A DNA stretch of 24,136 nucleotides from an uncultured bacterium (GTDB lineage Bacteria > Actinomycetota > Coriobacteriia > Coriobacteriales > Coriobacteriaceae), in NCBI GenBank assembly GCA_905214905.1, contig CAJMNK010000029.1:1-24136 (forward strand), given 5' to 3'. This document shows, one piece after another, positions 16,298 to 22,872 of the stretch. Numbering within the stretch: position 1 is the first letter of the stretch; every line of letters begins with the position of its first letter. The notes below the pieces were generated by a model. That model ran no database searches. It had not been told where the DNA came from and was given only the letters and a program-made list of their open reading frames with translations. The translations under genes and the position numbers were made by a program.

Positions 16298-17365
16298 ATG
16301 GCGCTTCCTATGGTTTACGGCGGTCCCGGCCGGTATGTTCAGGGGCCGGGCGAACTGTCGCGTCAAGGCAGGTATTTGTCATGGTTGGGCTGCGCTGCCT
16401 ATGTCTTGTTTGACCAGGGCACCGAGGATCGGCTGTGCAGGCAGATTGTCGATGGATTTCTGGACGACGATCTGAGTGAGCCGTTCTTTAAGATTTATGA
16501 CGGTCCGTGTACGGAAGAGGCCGTTGTCGAAATGGCTAAGGAAGCCCAGGCCGAGTATTGCGACATGGTGGTGGGTATTGGCGGCGGCAAAATGCTCGAT
16601 ATCGCCAAGGCCGTTGCGTTTTATGCCGAGTTGCCGTTGTGCGTATGCCCCACGGCGGCGTCGATGGACGGTCCGTGCAGTGCGATTTCGGTGCTGTATC
16701 ACGAGGATGGGTCGTTCGACCGCTACCTGATGCTCGAGAAGAATCCAGACCTGGTCGTGGTCGATACCAACGTGGTCGCGTCAGCCCCGCTGCGTATGAC
16801 GGTCGCTGGCATGGGCGACGCGCTGGCAACGTACTTCGAGGCGCGTTCGTGCGCCGCGGCGCACGGCACCAACGAGCACGGTGGCGCGCCGGGGCACTTG
16901 GCTCTGGTCGCGGCACGTGCCTGCTATGACACACTCATGGAGTGCGGCGTCGCTGCCAAGCGCGACCTCAAAAAGGGCCGTACATCGCCGGCGGTTGAGC
17001 GCCTGATCGAGTGCAATATTCTGCTCTCGGGTGTTGGCTTTGAGAGCGGCGGCCTGGCGTTGGCACATGCCATCGCCAACGGTCTGACGATTTTGCCCGA
17101 GTGCAAGGCCATGCACGGCGAGGCCGTAGCGTTTGGTCTGGTGGTGCAGCTGCGCCTGGAGCGTGCGCCCGAGCTTGAACAGGTGCTCGAGTTTTGCCAG
17201 CGCGTTGGTCTGCCGACGACGCTCGAGGAGCTGGGCCTTGGCGAGATTTCCGATGCCGATCTGCAGGGTGTTGCAAATGCGGTCTTTAGAAACGAGCGCA
17301 ATATGGCTAACGAACAGGCCAAGGTGACCAAACAAAAACTCGTGCAGCTCATGTGCGAGGCATAG
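16298..17365 (+). CDS. Glycerol-dehydrogenase paralogue (diverged)
   Basis: 355-residue group III dehydrogenase clearly related to the upstream GldA through most of its length (GGPGRYVQGPGEL, VGIGGGKMLDIAKAVAFY, CPTAASMDGPCSAISVLY, GMGDALATYFEA). Zinc ligands are kept: Asp in GMGDAL, His in LALAHAIANG, His in AMHGEAVAFG. Differences near the active site: HAIHNG becomes HAIANG, the loop between the two zinc His is one residue shorter, and GEK becomes GEA. The C-terminus also diverges, ending in a Lys/Gln-rich helix instead of the usual EVTPEMVANAI tail. It may act on a different polyol or aldehyde. The Shine-Dalgarno is poor (GAAGGG about 13 bases upstream). Translation may be modest. Confidence 0.85.
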   Translation: MALPMVYGGPGRYVQGPGELSRQGRYLSWLGCAAYVLFDQGTEDRLCRQIVDGFLDDDLSEPFFKIYDGPCTEEAVVEMAKEAQAEYCDMVVGIGGGKMLDIAKAVAFYAELPLCVCPTAASMDGPCSAISVLYHEDGSFDRYLMLEKNPDLVVVDTNVVASAPLRMTVAGMGDALATYFEARSCAAAHGTNEHGGAPGHLALVAARACYDTLMECGVAAKRDLKKGRTSPAVERLIECNILLSGVGFESGGLALAHAIANGLTILPECKAMHGEAVAFGLVVQLRLERAPELEQVLEFCQRVGLPTTLEELGLGEISDADLQGVANAVFRNERNMANEQAKVTKQKLVQLMCEA

Positions 17366-17516
17366 TTTGGCGCTTGATTGATCTTGTGCAATCGAGGCGG
17401 CGATAGGCCATGGGCTATTTGCCGCAAAGATGCTCCGCGTGTAATTTGCCCGAGGCGTGGGCCGATAGCGTATCATTATCTCTTGCTTGTTTGCACTGCT
17501 CAGGGAGGGGCCGCGC

Positions 17517-18770
17517 ATGGCGCAGGAACACGATCTGTTTGATGACATTATCGAGATCAGCAAGGGTTTCGACTTTCTTAAAAACCCGCTTGGCGGCGTG
17601 ACCGATGCACTCGATCCGTCAGCGCCGCAGTGGAATCCTGCCGACTACAAGGAGCGTCCGCGCGGTAACACCATTCCGTGCCTGACCTGCAAAAACGAGA
17701 AGAGCGGCTGCACCGCGTGCATGGACGTGTGCCCGGTCAACGCTATCGAGGTCGAGGAAGACTCCATCGAGATCCTCGACTCCTGTCGCAAGTGCGGTCT
17801 GTGCGCCGCTGCTTGCCCGACGGAGGCGATCATCTCTCCGCGCCTTGCACCCAAAAACGTCTACGACGACATTGTTTCGGCGGCTACGAGCCACGAGACC
17901 GCCTACGTCACCTGCACGCGCGCCCTTAAGCGTATGCCGCGCGAAAACGAGGTCGTCGTTGCCTGCGTGGGCGATATTACGGCCGAGACCTGGTTCTCGG
18001 TGCTGGCGGACTATCCCAACGTGAGCGTGTACCTGCCGCTGGGCGTGTGCGATAAGTGCCGTAACACCGGTGGTGAGGATATTCTGGGCGAGGCGATTGC
18101 GAAGGCCGAGGAGTGGTCCGGCACGGGTATGGGCCTGGAGGTCGACCCCAAGAGCCTCAAGTGCCATAAGCGCCGCGAGTACGAGCGCAAGGAGTACATG
18201 GAAAAGATCGCCCGCACCACGGGCCTGACGGTGACCAAGCTCAATCCGGCGACGGCGGCACTGGCCTCGGTGACGCAGAAGTTGAAGGCCCATCGCCATC
18301 AGATTACCCAGCTGGAGCGCACGCTCAACACCATGTGCGGCACCACGACGACCAAGCGTCGCCGTTCGCTCACGCACGGGCGCCAACTGGTGCTCTCGAC
18401 GTTGCAAAACCACCCCGAGCTTGCCCAGAACATGCAGGTGAGCACGCCGGAGTGCGATTTTGACAAGTGCACCTCTTGTGGCGAGTGCGTTAACGTGTGC
18501 CCCACGTTTGCCTGCGATTTGGTGGGAAGCGGCCGCTTTGCGTTGGAGTCCACGTATTGTTTAGGCTGCGGCGCCTGTGTCAAGGTTTGTCCCGAGCATG
18601 CGCTCAAGCTGGTTGAACACGATGCGTCCAACTTGGTTGTCGTCGACCCCGAGGCCGAGGAAAAGGCTGCCCAGAAGGCGAAGGCTCACGAAGAAGCTGA
18701 GAAGGTCAAGGCCGAAGCAAAGGCCAAGCTCGACAAGATGCTCGATCAGGTGGAGAAGCTCGCGGACTAG
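17517..18770 (+). CDS. Multi-cluster 4Fe-4S ferredoxin-type electron-transfer protein
   Basis: 417-residue soluble iron-sulfur protein. It has two ferredoxin-type pairs: N-terminal cysteines C55/C58...C65/C68/C72-Pro (with a longer insertion) and C90/C93/C96/C100-Pro; C-terminal C318/C321/C324/C328-Pro and C348/C351/C354/C358-Pro. That is four predicted [4Fe-4S] clusters. Between the pairs lies a domain of about 150 residues with further cysteines (C133, C150, and C178/C181 in GVCDKC), then a basic helical segment. The last about 45 residues are an Ala/Lys/Glu-rich coiled coil. The start at 17517 follows GGGAGGGG closely; an ATG at 17487 has no such site. No catalytic domain is visible, so it is probably an electron carrier or adaptor for an oxidoreductase. 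Partner unknown; the dehydrogenases upstream are only neighbours. Confidence 0.8.
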   Translation: MAQEHDLFDDIIEISKGFDFLKNPLGGVTDALDPSAPQWNPADYKERPRGNTIPCLTCKNEKSGCTACMDVCPVNAIEVEEDSIEILDSCRKCGLCAAACPTEAIISPRLAPKNVYDDIVSAATSHETAYVTCTRALKRMPRENEVVVACVGDITAETWFSVLADYPNVSVYLPLGVCDKCRNTGGEDILGEAIAKAEEWSGTGMGLEVDPKSLKCHKRREYERKEYMEKIARTTGLTVTKLNPATAALASVTQKLKAHRHQITQLERTLNTMCGTTTTKRRRSLTHGRQLVLSTLQNHPELAQNMQVSTPECDFDKCTSCGECVNVCPTFACDLVGSGRFALESTYCLGCGACVKVCPEHALKLVEHDASNLVVVDPEAEEKAAQKAKAHEEAEKVKAEAKAKLDKMLDQVEKLAD

Positions 18771-18789
18771 CTAAAAGAGCGTTAATGAT

Positions 18790-18820
18790 GGCCGGTGGGA
18801 CAGGTACTGCCCCACCGGCC
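18790..18820. repeat. Intergenic hairpin with GGTGGGACAGG motif
   Basis: GGCCGGTGGG (18790-18799) pairs perfectly with CCCACCGGCC (18811-18820) around ACAGGTACTGC. It lies 19 bases after the ferredoxin-type gene's stop. The plus strand continues with AAAAAA, so it is not a classical terminator for that gene, though it may stabilise its 3' end. It resembles the hairpin at 8893-8931 in its GG(T/G)GG(G)ACAGG core. Confidence 0.55.
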
Positions 18821-18892
18821 AAAAAAGTTGCGGTGGAATAGTTCCTGTTTTGCCCTTAAGCTGGCCATTCTAGGAACTATCCCACCGCAACT
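18821..18892 (-). terminator. Terminator of the dehydrogenase-gntR unit, long repeat hairpin
   Basis: Positions 18826-18846 and 18872-18892 pair at 20 of 21 positions (core AGTTGCGGTGG...ATAGTTCCT) around a 25-base loop. On the minus strand the stem is followed by TTTTTT (18826-18821), giving a terminator 9 bases after the GntR stop. Together with the neighbouring stem it separates the convergent genes. Confidence 0.8.
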
Positions 18893-18901
18893 AATAGATG
18901 G

Positions 18902-19657
18902 TTAGTTCATGCTGCTTTGGTGGCCGGTTCGACCGGTACCGTTGCGCGTCACGGTTTCATGGAGTAAAAAGAAGCTGGGAACCTGCTTTGTCTCGGTGTA
19001 TTCCATAAGGATGCCGTCGGCGTTGTAGGTCTGTCCGCGTACAACGGCGAGTGCGTTAAAGTCATCGAGATCGAGTACGCGTGTATCCTCGGGCGTGGGA
19101 TGCTCAATCGTTACGTCGCGTTTGCCCGTGGCAATCTTAATGCCAAGATCTTCTTCGAGGTAACGATAGATCGAGTCGTTGACAATCTCGGGTGTCAGCC
19201 CCGGTACCTGTGAGCTTAGGTAATAGGAGTCGTCGGAGCACACGGCATGTCCGTCTGCATAACGGATGCGTTTGGCGCGCGTGAGCTCGCAGCCTTCGGG
19301 AAATCCGGTAATCCTGGAGAGTGCCTTGCTACAGACGAGGAGCTCAAAGACGGTGGTGACAGTCTTGAGCTCAAAGCCTCGGCTGGTCGCGATTTCCTTA
19401 AAGGTCTCGAGTCCGCCGCCGCCACGACTCTTCTCGTCACTGATGTTGCGAATGACGCGCATGCCTTTGCCTTGCTGGGGGAGCACGTAGCCATCTGCCG
19501 CAAGCATCGAGATGGCGCGACGGACCGTCATGCGCGAACAGTCAAACAGCTGCGTGAGCTCAGTCTCCGAAGGCAGATAGCTCTGATAAGCGTATGTGCC
19601 GTCGTCAATCGACTGCTTCACGTTGTCATAAATAGTTTGGAAGATGGCTCGCGCCAT
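18902..19657 (-). CDS. GntR-family (HutC/UTRA) transcriptional regulator
   Basis: 251-residue DNA-binding regulator. Residues about 5-70 form a winged helix-turn-helix (LPSETELTQLFDCSRMTVRR then AISMLAADGYV, followed by the wing QGKGMRV). Residues about 80-240 form a UTRA effector-binding domain (ELTRAKRIRYADGH, the SIYRYLEEDLGIKI region, and VRGQTYNADGILMEYTE), typical of regulators that sense phosphorylated sugars. AGGAG precedes the start. It lies 65 bases downstream of the dehydrogenase gene on the same strand, so the two are probably co-transcribed. Two TCTAGA-centred palindromes in the divergent control region resemble operators of HutC-type regulators (NagR/DasR boxes contain GGTCTAGACC), which makes it the likely local controller. 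The effector is probably a disaccharide or sugar phosphate from this locus, by inference. Confidence 0.9.
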   Translation of the reverse strand: MARAIFQTIYDNVKQSIDDGTYAYQSYLPSETELTQLFDCSRMTVRRAISMLAADGYVLPQQGKGMRVIRNISDEKSRGGGGLETFKEIATSRGFELKTVTTVFELLVCSKALSRITGFPEGCELTRAKRIRYADGHAVCSDDSYYLSSQVPGLTPEIVNDSIYRYLEEDLGIKIATGKRDVTIEHPTPEDTRVLDLDDFNALAVVRGQTYNADGILMEYTETKQVPSFFLLHETVTRNGTGRTGHQSSMN

Positions 19658-19722
19658 GACGGTCTCCTAGAGCTGGGTGCGTGAACGACGGATGAGGGCC
19701 GTCCGCGCAGGTGTCAATCGAT

Positions 19723-20748
19723 TTACTTGCTGGGATCGATTATATATTTGCCCATGGCACGCAGGGCCGGGTCTGACAGGATGGCGCCGAGTTCGTCGAG
19801 GGAAGCCACCTTGGCGACCATCGAAGAAACGTCGATCCTGCCCGAGTCGATGAGCTCGAGTGCGCGACGCTGTGTGTAAGGGTTGATGTAGGACGAGGTG
19901 AGCACGAGCTCCTTCTGGAAGACCTCGAAGGGCTTGACGGTGATTGTCTCATCGGGCTTGGTGAGGCCGAACATCATAACCGTGGCCTTATGGCCGGCGA
20001 TTCTAATGGCCTGCTCAATGGTGACGGGCTTACCGACACATTCGATTACAACGTCGACGTTGCCGACGCCCTCCTGCTTCAGGCGGGCCGGGACGTCCTC
20101 GTGGATGGAATCAATTGTCAGATCGGCGCCGAGTTTGAGCGCAACCTCGCGTTTGCCCTCGACGGGCTCGAGCAAGACGACCTTGGTGGCGCCGGCGTTT
20201 TTGGCAAGCTGCATCATGAGCAGACCGATCATGCCACCGCCGATAACGACAACTGTGCTGCCGGGCTTGATGTTGCACATATCGATGCCGTGCAGGCAGC
20301 ACGCCACGGGCTCGGTCATAGCACCCTGCTCAAAGCTGGTGTGATCCCCCAGTTTGTAGACTTGCTGCATATCGACGGAGCAGTACTCCGCAAAGCCGCC
20401 GTTAACGGTGGTGCCGTAGCCGGTCATATGCTCGCAGTAGTGGTTGATTCCGTCACGGCAGGGTTCGCAGCAGCCGCAGGGATGGTTTGGGTCGATGCAC
20501 ACGCGATCGCCCGGCTTAAAGCCGGTGACATCGCAGCCCACGGCCTCGATAACGCCAGCGAACTCATGACCAAGGATTGTGGGCGGGGTAACGTCGGCTG
20601 CGCCCTTGTCGCCTTCATAGATATGCACGTCGGTGCCGCAAACGCCGCAAGCTTTGACGTTGATCAGAACGTCACGCTTGCCCACGGCCGGTTTTGTCGA
20701 ATCCTCGACCCTGAGATCGTGCTTTCCATAGAAGACCGCGCTTTTCAT
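19723..20748 (-). CDS. Zinc-dependent medium-chain dehydrogenase, polyol/threonine-dehydrogenase type
   Basis: 341-residue MDR-superfamily enzyme oxidising a secondary alcohol or polyol with NAD(P); cytoplasmic. Catalytic zinc ligands are in ACGVCGTDVH and GHEFAGV, with the further catalytic-zinc Glu in MTEPVACCLHG. The structural zinc site is the four-Cys lobe CGCCEPCRDGINHYC. The Rossmann motif is VVVIGGGMIGLLMMQ followed by LLEP. It resembles sorbitol, arabitol and threonine dehydrogenases; the substrate is not determined. AAGGAG lies 6 bases before the start. It has a good promoter and is divergent from the PTS/GH4 genes, with shared operator-like sites. It may oxidise the polyol released from a phosphorylated glucosyl-polyol such as maltitol or isomalt, which is a hypothesis from context. 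Confidence 0.9.
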   Translation of the reverse strand: MKSAVFYGKHDLRVEDSTKPAVGKRDVLINVKACGVCGTDVHIYEGDKGAADVTPPTILGHEFAGVIEAVGCDVTGFKPGDRVCIDPNHPCGCCEPCRDGINHYCEHMTGYGTTVNGGFAEYCSVDMQQVYKLGDHTSFEQGAMTEPVACCLHGIDMCNIKPGSTVVVIGGGMIGLLMMQLAKNAGATKVVLLEPVEGKREVALKLGADLTIDSIHEDVPARLKQEGVGNVDVVIECVGKPVTIEQAIRIAGHKATVMMFGLTKPDETITVKPFEVFQKELVLTSSYINPYTQRRALELIDSGRIDVSSMVAKVASLDELGAILSDPALRAMGKYIIDPSK

Positions 20749-20784
20749 GGTGACTCCTTAACGTGGCGGTGAATGTTGTAATGA

Positions 20785-20813
20785 AGTATAGGTATGCAAA
20801 CATCCTTATACAA
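20785..20813 (-). promoter_or_regulatory. Promoter of the dehydrogenase-gntR unit
   Basis: Reading leftwards, TTGTAT (20813-20808) and TATACT (20790-20785) are separated by exactly 17 bases, close to the sigma-70-type consensus. The start codon is at 20748. An operator-like palindrome sits immediately upstream of the -35. Confidence 0.7.
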
Positions 20814-20814
20814 G

Positions 20815-20830
20815 CCTATCTAGACAAGTT
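20815..20830. promoter_or_regulatory. Operator-like palindrome 1 (TCTAGA core)
   Basis: CTATCTAGACAAGTT is a near-palindrome centred on TCTAGA, and 14 of its bases recur inverted at 20945-20960. It abuts the -35 of the leftward promoter. The core fits HutC-type GntR operators; the adjacent GntR/UTRA protein is the likely ligand. Confidence 0.65.
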
Positions 20831-20920
20831 GATAAATATTTTTGTTTTAGAAGTTTTAGAGAAATAGGCAATAACAGGCAAAACATTTGAAATAAACCGT
20901 TCATCGTCAATTATCGACCG

Positions 20921-20969
20921 TTGACCGAACATAGAAACCGTATTAACTTGTCTAGATAAGTGATATGAT
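20921..20969 (+). promoter_or_regulatory. Probable promoter region of the PTS/GH4 unit
   Basis: Two readings are possible. TATGAT (20964-20969) is a good -10 with a poor -35 near 20941-20948, and operator 2 fills the spacer. Alternatively TTGACC (20921-20926) is a -35 with a weak -10 (TAACTT) 17 bases on, and operator 2 covers the start site. Either way operator 2 overlaps the promoter. The upstream 20831-20900 is AT-rich. Confidence 0.45.
20945..20960. promoter_or_regulatory. Operator-like palindrome 2 (TCTAGA core)
   Basis: AACTTGTCTAGATAAG lies within a 16-base near-palindrome (ACTTGTCTAGATAAGT, one mismatched pair) and is the inverted counterpart of site 1, about 130 bases away. It overlaps the probable rightward promoter region, so binding should block PTS/GH4 transcription; two sites could also support looping. 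Confidence 0.68.
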
Positions 20970-21043
20970 AAAAATAGAAGCGCAAGAAGTCAGGGAAGCG
21001 GGCCCACCCGTCCTATTGCACGAGGTACACGCAAACGGCGCGT

Positions 21044-21106
21044 CTGCGGTCTCGAGTGAAGCCAAAACCGCAGTCGCTCCGAATGAAGAGAGGGGGATTC
21101 CCCGTC
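21044..21106 (+). promoter_or_regulatory. PTS leader with stems, one covering the ribosome-binding site
   Basis: CTGCGGT (21044-21050) pairs with ACCGCAG (21067-21073). Just before the start codon the GGGG of the ribosome-binding site (GAGAGGGGGA) can pair with CCCC four bases later (about 21093-21103). Translation of the transporter may thus be limited by local structure. The effect is not demonstrable from sequence alone. Confidence 0.35.
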
Positions 21107-22717
21107 ATGATGCAAAAGATACAACGTTTCGGCGGTGCAATGTACACGCCTGCAATTCTTTTCGCATTTTCCGGAATCGTCGTCGGCCTGGGTACGTTGT
21201 TTACCACCGAGGCGATCTTTGGCGAGATGGCCACTGCGGGTCATCTTTGGTTTGATTGCTGGAATGTGCTGCTCCAGGGTGGTTGGACGCTCTTTAACCA
21301 GATGCCGTTGCTGTTTTGCGTAGCGTTGCCAATCTCGCTCGCGAACAAGCAGAACGCTCGCTGCTGTATGGAGACTTTGGCCATCTACCTTACCTTCAAC
21401 TACTTTGTAAGCACAATCTTGGGGCAGTGGGGTCCTGTCTTTGGTGTCGACTACTCTGTCGAGGCGGGCAGCGGTACTGGTCTTGCCACTATCGCAAGCA
21501 TCAAAACGCTTGACATGGGCATCATGGGCGCGCTCATTATCTCTGGTATCGCCACGATGCTGCATAACAAGTTCTTCGACACCGAACTTCCTGAGTGGCT
21601 GGGCGTGTTCTCGGGCTCCGTGTTCATCTATATGATCGGTTTCTTCGTTATGGTTCCGGTCGCTCTTATCGCCTGCCTGGTGTGGCCGCATGTTCAGGCT
21701 GCTATCGCCGCCTTCCAGGGATTCATCCTTTCCGCCGGTACGTTTGGCGTGGGCGTCTTTGCTTTCTTCGAGCGCGTACTGATCCCTACAGGCCTTCACC
21801 ACTTTATCTATACGCCGTTCTATTACGACAACGCGGCGGTCAATGGCGGCATCTTTGCCGCTTGGGCTAACATCCTGCCCCAACTGGCTGCCGATCCGAG
21901 CATTGCTCTTAAGGATGCCGCACCCTGGGCTGCCTATACCTGCCCTGGTTGGACTAAAGTCTTCGGCTCGCTTGGCGTCGCCATTGCGTTTTATATGACC
22001 GCCAAACCCGAGCGCAAGCAGCGCGTCAAGGCTCTGCTCATTCCCGTCACCCTTACCGCTATGCTTTGCGGTATTACCGAGCCGCTTGACTTCACCTTCC
22101 TGTTCATCGCGCCCGGCCTGTTCGTCGTCCACTGCGTGCTCGGAGCGCTTGGCTGCATGGCTCAAAACCTCCTTGGCGTCGTGGGCATCTTCGACGGCGG
22201 CATCATCTCGATGCTCTCGTGGGACTGGCTGCCCCTTTGGGCCGCACACGGCCTGCAGTACACCATCTCCATTCTTGTCGGTCTGTGCTTTACCGCCCTT
22301 TGGGTCGTGGTCTTCCGTTTCCTGATCGTCAAGTTCGACTTTAAGACCCCCGGTCGCGAGGATGACGATGTTGAGGTCGAGCTCAAGTCCAAGGCCGACT
22401 ACAAGCAAAAGCAGGGCGGTGCTGCTGCTGGCAAATCGGTCGCCCAGAGTAAAGATGATGAGCGCTTGGTGCTTGCCGAAAACATCCTCGATCTGCTCGG
22501 TGGCACGGATAACATCGTCGATGTAACTAACTGCGCTACCCGTCTGCGCGTTAACGTCAAGGACAAGAGCGTCGTTGCACCCGAGGCTTCCTTCAAGGCG
22601 ATCGGTACGCATGGCTTGGTGGTCCAAGGTCAGTCAATCCAGGTCATCATCGGCCTTACCGTCCCGCAGGTTCGCGAGAAGTTCGAGAGTCTTCTGAAGT
22701 TCGAGAGTCTTCTGTAA
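21107..22717 (+). CDS. glvC: PTS EIICB, maltose/alpha-glucoside (GlvC/MalP) type
   Basis: Membrane permease that imports and phosphorylates an alpha-glucoside. The 536 residues comprise an EIIC domain (about 1-420) with many hydrophobic helices (ILFAFSGIVVGLGTLFTTEA, VFIYMIGFFVMVPVALIACL, TISILVGLCFTALWVVVF) and the family-typical GLHHFIYTPF and CGITEPLDFTFLFIAPGLF. A charged linker leads to an EIIB domain with phospho-acceptor Cys476 in VTNCATRLRVNV. There is no EIIA, so a shared glucose-type EIIA must act in trans. Length fits B. subtilis MalP/GlvC (about 527). The start at 21107 (MMQKIQRFGG) follows the GAGAGGGGG site; an ATG at 21056 would add an unlikely 17-residue extension. The last 12 residues are an exact six-residue duplication. 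The GH4 enzyme follows after 155 bases. Confidence 0.92.
   Translation: MMQKIQRFGGAMYTPAILFAFSGIVVGLGTLFTTEAIFGEMATAGHLWFDCWNVLLQGGWTLFNQMPLLFCVALPISLANKQNARCCMETLAIYLTFNYFVSTILGQWGPVFGVDYSVEAGSGTGLATIASIKTLDMGIMGALIISGIATMLHNKFFDTELPEWLGVFSGSVFIYMIGFFVMVPVALIACLVWPHVQAAIAAFQGFILSAGTFGVGVFAFFERVLIPTGLHHFIYTPFYYDNAAVNGGIFAAWANILPQLAADPSIALKDAAPWAAYTCPGWTKVFGSLGVAIAFYMTAKPERKQRVKALLIPVTLTAMLCGITEPLDFTFLFIAPGLFVVHCVLGALGCMAQNLLGVVGIFDGGIISMLSWDWLPLWAAHGLQYTISILVGLCFTALWVVVFRFLIVKFDFKTPGREDDDVEVELKSKADYKQKQGGAAAGKSVAQSKDDERLVLAENILDLLGGTDNIVDVTNCATRLRVNVKDKSVVAPEASFKAIGTHGLVVQGQSIQVIIGLTVPQVREKFESLLKFESLL
22679..22714 (+). repeat. 18-bp perfect tandem repeat at the 3' end of the PTS gene
   Basis: AAGTTCGAGAGTCTTCTG occurs twice in tandem (22679-22696 and 22697-22714) directly before the TAA. 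It adds one extra KFESLL to the EIIB C-terminus. The perfect identity suggests a recent slippage event; the frame is preserved. Confidence 0.95.
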
Positions 22718-22733
22718 ACCATCGTCCATCGAA

Positions 22734-22777
22734 AGAATCGGCCTTGCAGAGCCGGTATGCACCGCAAGGCCGATTCT
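22734..22777 (+). other. 14-bp hairpin between the PTS gene and the GH4 gene
   Basis: AGAATCGGCCTTGC (22734-22747) pairs perfectly with GCAAGGCCGATTCT (22764-22777) around a 16-base loop. There is no T-tract after it, so full termination is unlikely. It may stabilise the PTS message or set the ratio between the two genes. Confidence 0.7.
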
Positions 22778-22872
22778 AGAGATAAAAAACTCCACTTCTA
22801 GGTAACAATTCCAAACCGTACAGGCCGCGTGCGGGGATGGATTGAGCAAGCGGCCAGAATGAGGAGGACATC

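Noticed and set aside
20885..20910. Catabolite-control (cre-like) site in the divergent sugar promoter
   Set aside because: The match to the cre consensus is poor, and CcpA control is not expected in this lineage.
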